From Myceligenerans indicum (lineage in GTDB: Bacteria > Actinomycetota > Actinomycetes > Actinomycetales > Cellulomonadaceae): DNA of 41,308 bases. Both the position numbers and the translations under genes were made by a program. The stretch covers positions 1 through 41,308 of the forward strand of contig NZ_JABBYC010000042.1 of assembly GCF_016742955.1 (NCBI RefSeq). The letters run 5' to 3'. The notes beneath the pieces are model-generated. The model was given only the letters and a program-made list of their open reading frames with translations, was not told where the DNA came from and did no database searches. Positions 23,374 to 31,969 of the stretch are shown in pieces (positions within the stretch are counted from its first letter, which is position 1; each line of letters starts with the position of its first letter).

Positions 23374-25776
23374 TCAGCTCGATGCGGTAGACGCCGCGTC
23401 GCCCGCGCAAAGCGCGACGCGTGCGACGCGCAGGATCTCGGCGGTCGAGATCGTGATGCCGTCGGGGATGTCCCGTACGGCGGGGTCGACCCAGACGCCG
23501 GTCTCACGCCGCCACGGCAGAAGGTCCAGGGTGAGACCTTCGTCCGTGACCCGTTCACGCCAGTCGGTCAGGTCGATGTCCCAGGTGCGCCCGTGCCAGA
23601 AGTGGTCGCTGATGACGTGGGATCCGACGCGGGCGCGGCCCACGTCCCCGGTCCAGTCGATCCGCAGCAAGGTCCTGTCGGCGCCGTGGAGGACCTCGGC
23701 AGGGATGTCGACGGTGACGCTGGCCGCGCCGGAGTAGTCCCGCGGAGCACTGAGCCGGTTCATCGGCCCGCCGGTGGCCGGGGCCGGCGGCGCCGGCGCC
23801 TCGGGCCGCAGATCACCGGCCACCGTCGTCACGCCGGCACCCGGCACGGTGACGCTCCAGGTTCCCCAGAGACCGGACCTGGATGCCGGTCCGGTGATCT
23901 CCGCGTCTCTCGTGGTCAGTGCGCTCGGCGGCGGAAGTATCGAGATGTCGACCGACGCCGAGGTGGTGTACGCGACGATCTCCCCGCCCCGTCCGACATG
24001 GACGGGTGCCTCGCACAGGACCAGCCGCTGCCGTCCGTCGATCTCGAACCGGTACAGCTGGTCGGCGGAGTCCTCGTCCAGTACGAGCACGCGAACTCCC
24101 GGCAGTTCGACCACGGTCCGGGGGCCAGGAGGGTCGTCGAGCTCGATGACGGTTGCTCCGTCGATCACCTGTCCGGTGCCTGCTCCGCGCACGTCGACCT
24201 CGCCGTCCACCACGAGCTCGACCGGGACGCCGTCCGTGGCACCCAGGACCACGATCTCGCCGCGCTCGTCGGCGACGCGCGTGATCAGCTGTGCCGTGGC
24301 ACTGCGCAGTCGCAGCTCGCCGGTGAGCTGGTAGCGCAACGGCCAGGCCACGGACACGCCTGCGGGGAGGTTCGTCGGACGTGACGGCACGGTCACGGTC
24401 GCGTCGTCGAACTCGACGGAGAGCTGGACGGCATCCTGGGGCTCGAGCGGACGCCGGCCCGCCTGGTAGGTGGTCAGGAAGACGTATCCGCGAGCGCCGT
24501 CGGAGCGCACGGACCAGCGCAGCTCGGCGGGGTCGTCGCTTCCCCCGCCCACCGTGGTGCTCATCGTCGCGAGCTGGGACCCTTCGAGGGCGAGCCACAG
24601 GTGCTGACGGCGCAGGAGGTGGTGGTGGGGCCGGATCTGGCCGTGCTCACCGATCGGTGCGTAGAAGTCGTAGCTCAGGGTCGGCACGTCGTTCGGGTAT
24701 CCGGTGGCGTGCGACTCCTGCTCGGTGCCGTGCGGGCCGACCCGTTGCGTCCCTCCGGCGTACATGTAGTACCCCTGCCAGATCGATCCGCTGCCGATCT
24801 TGGCCAGCGCGAGCGAGGCGACGTCTTCGGCCGTGACCAGGGGGCGGCGGTGGTATGCGACGTGCATGCCGCCGCCGAGCTCGCAGGTGGCGAACGGCAG
24901 GGCGTCGTCATCCTTGAGCGGCACGGTCGTGGACCCCAGGACGATCCCGTCGAGGGCCTCGCGCAGGTCCGCGCCCACAGTCAGGTCGTCGCGCACCTCG
25001 CTGTAGCGGAAGTGGAACGCGGCGAAGGGTGGCCATTCGGTCGTGGTCTCCTCCCAGAAACCGTCCGAGTAGGCGCTGTACAACGGCAGGAGTGTCTCGG
25101 GAACCTGGGCGCCGCCCCAGCCGGTCGCCGTCCAGATCGGCACGTGCAGGCCGAGGTCTTCCGCGATGGTTCGCAGCATGGCGAGGTGCTGGGGCTGGTC
25201 GTAGAGCTCGTTGTCCATCTGCGCACCCACGACCGGGCCGCCCTCGGCGTGGGTGAGCCCGGCAAGCTGGGCGATCGTCTCGGCGTACAGGCGTCGGGCG
25301 AGCTCGAGGTAGTGCGGGTCGTTCGTCCGGGTGGGGAGGTCGAGCTCGACGAGCCAGTCGGGGAACCCGCCGTACCGCGCCTCCCCGTGACCCCAGGGGC
25401 CCATCCGGACGATGACGTCCAGACCGAGCTCACCCGCCAGTGTGGCGAAGGCACGCAGGTCTCGGTTGCCGTCCCAGTGGAACTGCCCCGGCTCCGGCTC
25501 GTGGGCCTGCCAGAAGACGTAGGTCGCGACCGTGTCCAGTCCGCCGGCGCGCGCGTGGCCGAGGACCTCGGCCCATCGGTCTCGGGGTATGCGCGAGTAG
25601 TGGATCTCGCCGGTGATCGGGAACCAGGGTCGCCCGGCGCGCTCGAGCCAGCGGCTGGTGACCTCGATGCGGTCGGTCGCACCGGCAGGTTCTCCCAGTT
25701 TCAGGTGCCCTCGACGAGGTGGGGGCGGAGCCGTCGCTCGGACCCGGGGCAGTGCTGTGGTGGTGATGTCGTTCAT
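23374..25776 (-). CDS. GH35 beta-galactosidase, cytoplasmic
   Basis: An 800-residue GH35 enzyme that should release galactose from the non-reducing end of imported galacto-oligosaccharides. The barrel opens with GEIHYSRIPRDRW, GGLDTVATYVFWQAHEP and VIVRMGPWGHGEARYGGFP. Acid/base E190 lies in GAQMDNELY and the probable nucleophile E299 in ATCELGGGMH. The second half holds beta-sandwich modules. No signal peptide, so intracellular. ATG 25776 overlaps the stop of the DUF5107-TPR gene (ATGA), with GAAGGAGAGG as ribosome site. Open frame upstream of this ATG is a shadow. Position in a galactan operon supports beta-1,4-galactosyl specificity. Confidence 0.94.
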   Translation of the reverse strand: MNDITTTALPRVRATAPPPPRRGHLKLGEPAGATDRIEVTSRWLERAGRPWFPITGEIHYSRIPRDRWAEVLGHARAGGLDTVATYVFWQAHEPEPGQFHWDGNRDLRAFATLAGELGLDVIVRMGPWGHGEARYGGFPDWLVELDLPTRTNDPHYLELARRLYAETIAQLAGLTHAEGGPVVGAQMDNELYDQPQHLAMLRTIAEDLGLHVPIWTATGWGGAQVPETLLPLYSAYSDGFWEETTTEWPPFAAFHFRYSEVRDDLTVGADLREALDGIVLGSTTVPLKDDDALPFATCELGGGMHVAYHRRPLVTAEDVASLALAKIGSGSIWQGYYMYAGGTQRVGPHGTEQESHATGYPNDVPTLSYDFYAPIGEHGQIRPHHHLLRRQHLWLALEGSQLATMSTTVGGGSDDPAELRWSVRSDGARGYVFLTTYQAGRRPLEPQDAVQLSVEFDDATVTVPSRPTNLPAGVSVAWPLRYQLTGELRLRSATAQLITRVADERGEIVVLGATDGVPVELVVDGEVDVRGAGTGQVIDGATVIELDDPPGPRTVVELPGVRVLVLDEDSADQLYRFEIDGRQRLVLCEAPVHVGRGGEIVAYTTSASVDISILPPPSALTTRDAEITGPASRSGLWGTWSVTVPGAGVTTVAGDLRPEAPAPPAPATGGPMNRLSAPRDYSGAASVTVDIPAEVLHGADRTLLRIDWTGDVGRARVGSHVISDHFWHGRTWDIDLTDWRERVTDEGLTLDLLPWRRETGVWVDPAVRDIPDGITISTAEILRVARVALCAGDAASTASS

Positions 25777-28700
25777 TCCTCTCCTTCGAGGCTTTTCGTG
25801 GTGGGTCGTCGCGGCTGTCGCGGGGCCGGCCCGAGCAGCAGGGCCGCCGGGGTGTTCAGGGGGTCGGTCGTGATGACGTCGCGCGCGAGCGAGGTGGCAC
25901 GTGCCGGCTGATCGTCCAGGGCGGCGAGCTGGGCCCTCAGGACGAGGACCCGGATGTCGTGCGCCTGCTGCACGTCGTGCGTGAACAGGAGCATCGTCGG
26001 GAGCGAGGTCGCGAAGTAGTCGATCTCGGCCACCTGGGCGGACCGGTCCTCGACGTAACGGGCCAGTCCCTCTCGTAGTATGAGGGCCTCGTCGTCGTGC
26101 CCGAGCCGCGAGAGGGCCGTGATGGACGCGGCCGTGCGCTCGGAGTAGTCCTGGACCTGCATGCCCTGGAAGTCGCCCTGCTGGGCCGCGGCCACGGTCC
26201 ACGCCTCGCGAGCCTCCTGGTTGCGATCGCAGGCCGCGAGCGCATCGCCGAGCAGCAGGTGCAGGTCGGCGGTGTTCGCGAGGGTGTGGCGGGCTTCGCC
26301 CAGGGTGGGGATCGGTTCGAGTGCGGCGTTGGCGTGGGCCAGCGCGGCGTCCGTGTCGCCTGCGTCGAGCGCTGTGCGCCCGAGGACCAGGTGAGCGTCC
26401 TCCCACGCGGCCAGGACTCGCCCTTCGCCGCCTTCCCACGGTTGGAAGGATCGGGCCCGGAGCACGTCGAGGGCTTCGTCGGCACGCCCGATCGCGGTGA
26501 GCAGCTCGGCGAGCTGGACCGTCAGGTCGTCGCGCTCCCCGACCAGGTCGGGGCGCTCGAGCAGAGCTGCGACGCGGTGGGCCGGGTCTGCTCCTCGGCG
26601 TCCCTCGAGCTGGTCGGCCTCGTAGAACAGTCGTGCGTCGTCCGGGGCTGCCTTGCGGGCACGCTCGTAGTAACGGGCCGCGCGTTCGGCGTCGCCGAGC
26701 ACGTTGTGGACCGCGACGGCCAGGTTTCGCAGGACGACCGGGTCGGTCTCGTCGCCGGCGGCGGAGGTCTCCCATGCGTCGATCGCTTCCTGTCGGCGTC
26801 CCGCCGCGTACAGCCAGTGCCCTGCCAGGCCTGCGAGCAGCGGGTCGCCGGGCCACTGGTGGCGCAGCCTGGCGAGCATGTCGTTGTCGGTCGCCGCGGG
26901 GAAGCACCAGGTCCGTGAGACCGTGCGCGCGCGGTCGACGAGGCCGGCCGCCCGCTCTCGCCTGTCCTGGGAGAGTTCGAGGTCCGCGCGGTGCAGGAGG
27001 GCGAGCGGCTGCACGTTGCGCCGGCCGGGGGCGGTGGGTGTCGCGGCGACCTGGTCGAGCAGCTCCATGGCCGTGCGCCGTTCACCGGCGGACGCGTACT
27101 CGAGTGCGACGTCGAGCATGATGGTGGCGTCCCCGGTGGGGTCCACGTCGAGTCCGGCGCGGGCGCCGAGGTCGCGCGCCCACGCGTCGAGCGGGTCTGA
27201 CTCCAGGGTCCCGGTCACGAGTTCGCGGGCGCGTGCGAGGTTCCCCGTGCGCCGGGCGGCGATCGCCGCCAGGTTGCGGGCCTGGACGTGCCCGGGCGTG
27301 GCACGGACGAGCTCCTCCAGCGGCTCTGCCGCCTCGTGGTTGCGTCCCTCGGCGAGGTCGATCCGTGCGGTGGCCACCACCGCGGCATCGTGCCAGGTCT
27401 GGTCCCACAGGGCGGTGCCGAACGCCGTGCGTGCCTCCGAGGCTCGCCCTCGGCGGGCGAGGACCACCCCGAGGCGGTAGTGCGCCTCTGCGTCGCGCGG
27501 GTTGGGGTTGCGCCGCGTCAGGCGTGTGATCGCGGTGCGCAGCATCCGCTCGGCTTCCTCCAGTCGCCCGTCGTGCATGCGACGCGCGGCCAGTGCCGTG
27601 TTCGAGCGTGCGTCCTGCCCGTCGCGGCGGAGTGCTTCGAGCCAGTAGGGCTCGGGTGAGCGCGTGGCGTGCCGGTACTGGTCGAGGTGGACACCGGTCA
27701 GGTACAGCTCGTCGACCGACGGGACGTCCCCGGGCGCGGGCGGCTCGGTTGCCGGCTGGGGCGGCTCGGCGAGGTCCGTCTCGGCGGTGCGGGGTCGCCA
27801 GGTCAGCAGTGCGGCGCCGTCGTGCTCGATGATCAGCTCGTACGCGCTGGGGTCGCTGTCCGTGGCCCCGGGCAGGTCGTGGACGAACGGCTGCCCCGGC
27901 GCGAGGTCGACCTCCTGGTCCAGCAGCACCTCGGTGGCGTGTCGGAGCCGGACGCGTGCGGCCGGCCGGGGCTCCGTCACGGCGACACCGATCCGCACCG
28001 TCCTGTCGGTGACGTCCAGTCGCACCGCGGCGTCCCGCGTGGCCTGGTGCACCGGTCCGATCTCCTGGATCGGATACCAGTACTGGGAGAAGGTCTTGGT
28101 CTCGCCGGGCCGAAGGAACGCGAAATCGGGCTGGTTGTCGGTGAAGACGCCTGCCATGAGCTCGACGTACGGCCCGTTGCCGTCGGTCAGCTGGGCGTCC
28201 CATGCCCAGCCGAACGGCGCGTTGCCCCAGGTCCACATCTTCTTTCCGGGCGCGATGCGGTGATCGGCCCAGTGCACGAATCCGGCCCGGGCGCCGTGGT
28301 CGTAGCCGCCGAAGAAATCGTCCTGGGTTCCCAGGCACATGTACGACGTCGGGACCGGGATGTTCCTGTACCAGTCGAGCCTGTCGCCGTCGGGGCGCTG
28401 CTCGGTGCGCCGGCTGGGGTAGTCGACGCCGTAGTAGCGCCCCGTGGCGGCCGGAAAGGTCGTCACCGCACGCTTGGCGTGGTCGGCCACGACGTCGACG
28501 TCCGTCGGGAAGAAGGACTGGTAGTCGTCGTTGACCGCGGCCGCGACGTTGGCCCACCACAGGAACGTCTGGACGTCGTCGGTGCGGTTGACCAGGTGTC
28601 CCCGAACCTCGACGAGCGCGCTCGACGGGCGCAGCCGCACGCCGTGCATGCCCTGCATGCGCCGGAACGGGTCGTGGTCGGAGCACCAGACGGTCACCGA

Positions 28701-29177
28701 TCCGTCCTCGTCCTCCTCGATGCGCGCCTCGGTCGGCAGGTAGGTGGCCGGACGGTGGTGCTGAGGCCAGTTGAACTCGACGCCTCCGGAGATCCAGGGG
28801 CCCAGGATTCCCACCAGCGCGGGCTTGATGACGTCGTTGCGGTAGAAGAAGTCGTACCCGCGCGTGCGGTCGAGACCGACGTGGATCCGTCCCCCGAGCT
28901 CCGGCAGGACCATCAGGCGGACGTAGTCGTTCTCGATGTGGATCGCATCCCACGACCGGGGCTTCTTCTCCTGCGCGACCCGGTCGATGAACGGCATCGG
29001 GTAGACGGCACCGGACGAGCCCTGGTAGACCCGCTGATCGAGGTAGGCGGGGAAACGGTCGGGCTCCCCGACGTCGTAGGTGTCGATGGTGACGGGCTCC
29101 CGCCACGCACGCACGGGACGATCGGCGATCTCCGCCGGGGCGAGCGGAAGGACGATCCGGGACTCTTCGGTGAGCAT
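25773..29177 (-). CDS. DUF5107 domain protein with TPR repeats
   Basis: About 1134 residues. The N-terminal 400 match DUF5107 (PELGGRIHVGLDRTRGYDFFYRN, LGPWISGGVEFNWPQHHRP, WANVAAAVNDDYQSFFPTDVD, WTWGNAPFGWAWDAQLTDGNGPYVELMAGVF), a fold related to aldose epimerase/galactose mutarotase-like sandwiches. A small beta region follows, then a long helical region of TPR-like repeats (AHYRLGVVLARRGRASEARTAF, VLRNLAVAVHNVLGDAERAARYYERARKA) to the C-terminus. No export signal. First gene of the galactan operon, coupled to GH35 by ATGA. Its function is not established to my knowledge; acting on imported galactosides, or as a scaffold, is inference. Start uncertain: ATG 29177 (MLTEESRIVLPL) has no clear ribosome site; ATG 29213 or 29225 in the same frame are possible. 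Confidence 0.85.
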   Translation of the reverse strand: MLTEESRIVLPLAPAEIADRPVRAWREPVTIDTYDVGEPDRFPAYLDQRVYQGSSGAVYPMPFIDRVAQEKKPRSWDAIHIENDYVRLMVLPELGGRIHVGLDRTRGYDFFYRNDVIKPALVGILGPWISGGVEFNWPQHHRPATYLPTEARIEEDEDGSVTVWCSDHDPFRRMQGMHGVRLRPSSALVEVRGHLVNRTDDVQTFLWWANVAAAVNDDYQSFFPTDVDVVADHAKRAVTTFPAATGRYYGVDYPSRRTEQRPDGDRLDWYRNIPVPTSYMCLGTQDDFFGGYDHGARAGFVHWADHRIAPGKKMWTWGNAPFGWAWDAQLTDGNGPYVELMAGVFTDNQPDFAFLRPGETKTFSQYWYPIQEIGPVHQATRDAAVRLDVTDRTVRIGVAVTEPRPAARVRLRHATEVLLDQEVDLAPGQPFVHDLPGATDSDPSAYELIIEHDGAALLTWRPRTAETDLAEPPQPATEPPAPGDVPSVDELYLTGVHLDQYRHATRSPEPYWLEALRRDGQDARSNTALAARRMHDGRLEEAERMLRTAITRLTRRNPNPRDAEAHYRLGVVLARRGRASEARTAFGTALWDQTWHDAAVVATARIDLAEGRNHEAAEPLEELVRATPGHVQARNLAAIAARRTGNLARARELVTGTLESDPLDAWARDLGARAGLDVDPTGDATIMLDVALEYASAGERRTAMELLDQVAATPTAPGRRNVQPLALLHRADLELSQDRRERAAGLVDRARTVSRTWCFPAATDNDMLARLRHQWPGDPLLAGLAGHWLYAAGRRQEAIDAWETSAAGDETDPVVLRNLAVAVHNVLGDAERAARYYERARKAAPDDARLFYEADQLEGRRGADPAHRVAALLERPDLVGERDDLTVQLAELLTAIGRADEALDVLRARSFQPWEGGEGRVLAAWEDAHLVLGRTALDAGDTDAALAHANAALEPIPTLGEARHTLANTADLHLLLGDALAACDRNQEAREAWTVAAAQQGDFQGMQVQDYSERTAASITALSRLGHDDEALILREGLARYVEDRSAQVAEIDYFATSLPTMLLFTHDVQQAHDIRVLVLRAQLAALDDQPARATSLARDVITTDPLNTPAALLLGPAPRQPRRPTTKSLEGEE

Positions 29178-29232
29178 GCTTGACCGTAGATCGGCTTGAC
29201 GCCGGGCCACCATAGGCGATTCCATTCAGCAC

Positions 29233-30123
29233 ATGGACGAAACCACGATCAGCGACGAGGACAGGATCCGCGACGGCTTCGCCGGCCAGCGCATGGTCGT
29301 CGTGCCGCGGCCCGTGGTCCGCGAGACGCTCACCCAGCCGGTCACCTCTCGTCTCCTCGTGACCGACGCGGGTTTCTTCCCGCACGCGGCACGGCACGGT
29401 CGGTCACGGCCGGACGGGGCGCACCAGCACATCCTCATGGTGTGCACCGACGGTTCGGGCTGGTGCCGGATGCCTGGCGGCCGCCACACGGTCGAAAGGG
29501 GTGACGCCGTGCTGATCCCCGCGGGGTCGGCGCACGAGTACGCGGCGTCCGCGAGCGACCCGTGGACGCTGTGGTGGATGCACGTCATCGGCATCGACGC
29601 CGCCGAACTCGTCCAGACCGCTCACGCCTCCGCCGCGGGCCCGGTGTCCCACCTTCGTGACCCGGCTCCGGTGGCCAGCCTCATCTCGCAGACGGTCGAC
29701 GCGCTCGACATGGGGACCGCCGGAGGGGCGCTGCGTGCGGCGGGTGCGGCCTGGCACGCGCTCGCGCTGGTCGCGGCGAACAGGCGCCGTGTCCGCGGCC
29801 CCGAGCCCAGCTCGGTCGAGCGCGCGGTGGAGCATCTGCGCGCGACAACCCCAAAGCGCACATCGGTCGAGGCGCTCGCCGCGCTCGTCGGCCTGGGCGT
29901 CTCACAGTTCTCCGCCCTGTTCCGCGAGCACGTCGGCGTCCCGCCGTTGCGGTACCAGAGCGATCTGCGCATGGCTCGCGCACGCGAGCTCCTGGACACC
30001 ACCGACCAACCGGTCGCGGCGATCGCCCGGAGCTGTGGCTACGACGACGCGCTCTACTTCACGCGCCAGTTCACCCGGACCCACGGCCTGTCGCCGACCG
30101 CGTTCCGGCAGCGCGCACACTAG
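29233..30123 (+). CDS. AraC-family regulator with N-terminal cupin domain
   Basis: A 296-residue regulator: a cupin effector domain (about 60-110: GAHQHILMVCTDGSGWCRM, GGRHTVERGDAVLIPAGSAHEYAA) and a C-terminal double helix-turn-helix (about 195-290: TSVEALAALVGLGVSQFSAL, QPVAAIARSCGYDDALYFTR). Divergent from the DUF5107/GH35/Gan/GH53 operon with only 55 bp between the starts, so it is the obvious candidate activator of that operon. The 55-bp spacer shows no clear operator or promoter by eye. The ATG has no strong ribosome site. Confidence 0.93.
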   Translation: MDETTISDEDRIRDGFAGQRMVVVPRPVVRETLTQPVTSRLLVTDAGFFPHAARHGRSRPDGAHQHILMVCTDGSGWCRMPGGRHTVERGDAVLIPAGSAHEYAASASDPWTLWWMHVIGIDAAELVQTAHASAAGPVSHLRDPAPVASLISQTVDALDMGTAGGALRAAGAAWHALALVAANRRRVRGPEPSSVERAVEHLRATTPKRTSVEALAALVGLGVSQFSALFREHVGVPPLRYQSDLRMARARELLDTTDQPVAAIARSCGYDDALYFTRQFTRTHGLSPTAFRQRAH

Positions 30124-30260
30124 GCCGTCCCCCCACGCGGGCAGCAGCCCTTCGCCGGCAAGGCGGGCGAGCTGCGACGGGTCGCCGAGTGCCGCTTCCC
30201 GGACCTTCTCCAGGGGTAGGGTGCCGCGCATCACACGCCCACACCCACGGGAGGAACCCG

Positions 30261-31241
30261 ATGGCCCAGTTCGACCTTCCCCTCGCCGAGCTCGAGACCT
30301 ACCGCGTCGACGTCGACGAGCCGGCCGACTTCGACACGTTCTGGGCGGGCACCGTCGCCGAGGCACGGGAGCACGGCGGCGGCCCGGAGCTGGGACGAGT
30401 GGACACCGGCCTGACCGAGATCGTCGTCGACGACGTCACGTTCCCCGGCTTCGGCGGACACCCGGTCAAGGGCTGGCTGGCTCGCCCCGCACACGCCGAC
30501 GGCCCCTTGCCCGCGGTGGTCGAGTACCTGGGGTACGGCGGTGGTCGCGGGCTGCCGCACGAGTGGCTCGGCCTCGCCGCGGCCGGGTACGCCCACCTCG
30601 TGATGGACACGCGCGGCCAGGGATCCGCCGGAGGCTCCGGCGGCGACACGCCGGACCCGGTGGGCAGCGGGCCGGCATTCCCCGGCTTCCTGACTCGCGG
30701 CATCCTCGACCCGGCCGATCACTACTACCGGCGGGTGTTCACCGACGGCGTCCGCGCGGTCGACGCCGTGCGCCAGGTCGACGGCGTGGATCCGGCTCGC
30801 GTGGCCGTCACGGGCACGAGCCAGGGCGGCGGCATCGCCATCGCGGTCGCGGGCCTCGTGCCGGACCTCCCGGCGGCCGCGCCGAACGTTCCGTTCCTGT
30901 GCCACTACCGCCGGGCCGTGCAGATCTCCGACACCCTCCCCTACGGCGAGATCACGAGATACCTGTCGGTACACCGCGAGCACGCCGACGCCGCGTGGCG
31001 CACGCTCTCTTACCTCGACGGGATGTCTTTCGCACGCCGCGCACGAGCAGCGGGCCTCTTCTCCGTGGCACTCCTGGACGACATCTGCCCGCCGTCCACC
31101 GTCTACGCGACATACAACGCCTGGGGAGCCGCCTCCACAGGGGTGGAACGCGAGATCGACGTCTACCCCTACAACGGACACGAAGGCGGCCAGGGGTACC
31201 GCTTCACCCCCACCCTGGCCTGGCTCGGCAAGCATCTCTGA
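30261..31241 (+). CDS. Acetyl xylan esterase / cephalosporin-C deacetylase (CE7)
   Basis: A 326-residue CE7 alpha/beta hydrolase that removes acetyl groups from sugars or short oligosaccharides in the cytoplasm. Catalytic triad: S187 (VTGTSQGGGIAIA), D273 (ALLDDICPPSTVYATYNAW) and H307 (PYNGHEGGQ). RGQGSAGGSGGDTPDP and FLTRGILDPADHYYRRVFTD are family blocks. ATG 30261 has GGGAGGA 5 bases upstream; an open frame back to 30189 has no such site. Transcribed alone or with the AraC gene 137 bp upstream; that gap shows no gene that I can support. Deacetylation of imported pectic or hemicellulosic oligosaccharides fits the context. Confidence 0.94.
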   Translation: MAQFDLPLAELETYRVDVDEPADFDTFWAGTVAEAREHGGGPELGRVDTGLTEIVVDDVTFPGFGGHPVKGWLARPAHADGPLPAVVEYLGYGGGRGLPHEWLGLAAAGYAHLVMDTRGQGSAGGSGGDTPDPVGSGPAFPGFLTRGILDPADHYYRRVFTDGVRAVDAVRQVDGVDPARVAVTGTSQGGGIAIAVAGLVPDLPAAAPNVPFLCHYRRAVQISDTLPYGEITRYLSVHREHADAAWRTLSYLDGMSFARRARAAGLFSVALLDDICPPSTVYATYNAWGAASTGVEREIDVYPYNGHEGGQGYRFTPTLAWLGKHL

Positions 31242-31286
31242 ACGCCGCGCCCGAAACCGCCTCATGGGTCGGCCGAGGAGTTCACC

Positions 31287-31889
31287 TCACGAGTCGGTGG
31301 TGGGGAGATTCCCCGACTTCAGGACCGCCCAGAGCTTGCTGATCCGCTCCCCCATGTCGACGGACTCCGGACGGAGCAGCCACTGGAGCTGCAGGCCGTC
31401 GGCCACGGCGACCAGGATCGACGCGGCGTCCTCGGCGCCGATGGCCGACGAGAACTCCCCTGCGTCCTGCTGGGCCCGGATGTCAGTGGCGATCTCCTCG
31501 ATGAGCCACCGATAACGCTCCACGAAGAAGTCGTGGGCGACGCTGCCGTCGCCGACGGCGCTCTCGGCCGACATCGAGACGAACAGCCGCACGAGGCCGG
31601 GCTCGTCGGCGTTCCGTTCGACGGCCCCGAGCAACCTGCTGACCGAGTGCACGTGGCTGAACTCCTCCGGCTCGATCGCCCGGTCGTCACGTCGACGAAG
31701 AACCGCGAGGAAGAGCTCCTCCTTGGCACTGAAGTAGTGCAGCAGGCCCGCCTGGCTCAGGCCCGACTGCCTGGCGATCTCCCGCATCGAGGTTCGGTCG
31801 TAGCCCCGGCGCGCGAACTCCTCGAGAGCGACGTCGAGGATCTCCTCGCGCTTGGCGAGACCCTTCGCGTAGGGACCACGGGTTGCCAT
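31287..31889 (-). CDS. TetR-family transcriptional regulator
   Basis: A 200-residue repressor: helix-turn-helix at about 12-58 (REEILDVALEEFARRGYDRTSMREIARQSGLSQ-type, followed by GLLHYFSAKEELFLAVL) and a helical ligand domain with SMSAESAVGDGSVAHDFFVERY. Divergent from the GH3-GH78 pair, so it probably represses these glycosidases until a glycoside or aglycone binds. The -10-like TACTAT lies 6 bases before the ATG, so its mRNA may be leaderless. Confidence 0.93.
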   Translation of the reverse strand: MATRGPYAKGLAKREEILDVALEEFARRGYDRTSMREIARQSGLSQAGLLHYFSAKEELFLAVLRRRDDRAIEPEEFSHVHSVSRLLGAVERNADEPGLVRLFVSMSAESAVGDGSVAHDFFVERYRWLIEEIATDIRAQQDAGEFSSAIGAEDAASILVAVADGLQLQWLLRPESVDMGERISKLWAVLKSGNLPTTDS

Positions 31890-31894
31890 GCCGC

Positions 31895-31918
31895 CATAGT
31901 AGCGGCGCCGGATCTATG
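31895..31918. promoter_or_regulatory. Candidate TetR operator (24-bp palindrome)
   Basis: CATAG-n3-CGGCGCCG-n3-CTATG: 18 of 24 positions are symmetric. It sits in the 80-bp spacer between the divergent TetR and GH3 genes and overlaps a -10-like TACTAT for TetR and a TATGAA on the GH3 side, where a repressor could block both. Confidence 0.6.
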
Positions 31919-31969
31919 AAAGTATGTCGTTGATCGGTTTTACGGACCTTCGATGAAGCGGGGACGACG

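Noticed and set aside
30124..30260. Possible gene remnant on the minus strand before the CE7 esterase
   Set aside because: A stretch translates to a helix-like peptide (VREAALGDPSQLARLAGEG) but the frame continues into antisense of the AraC and esterase genes and matches no family I recognise.
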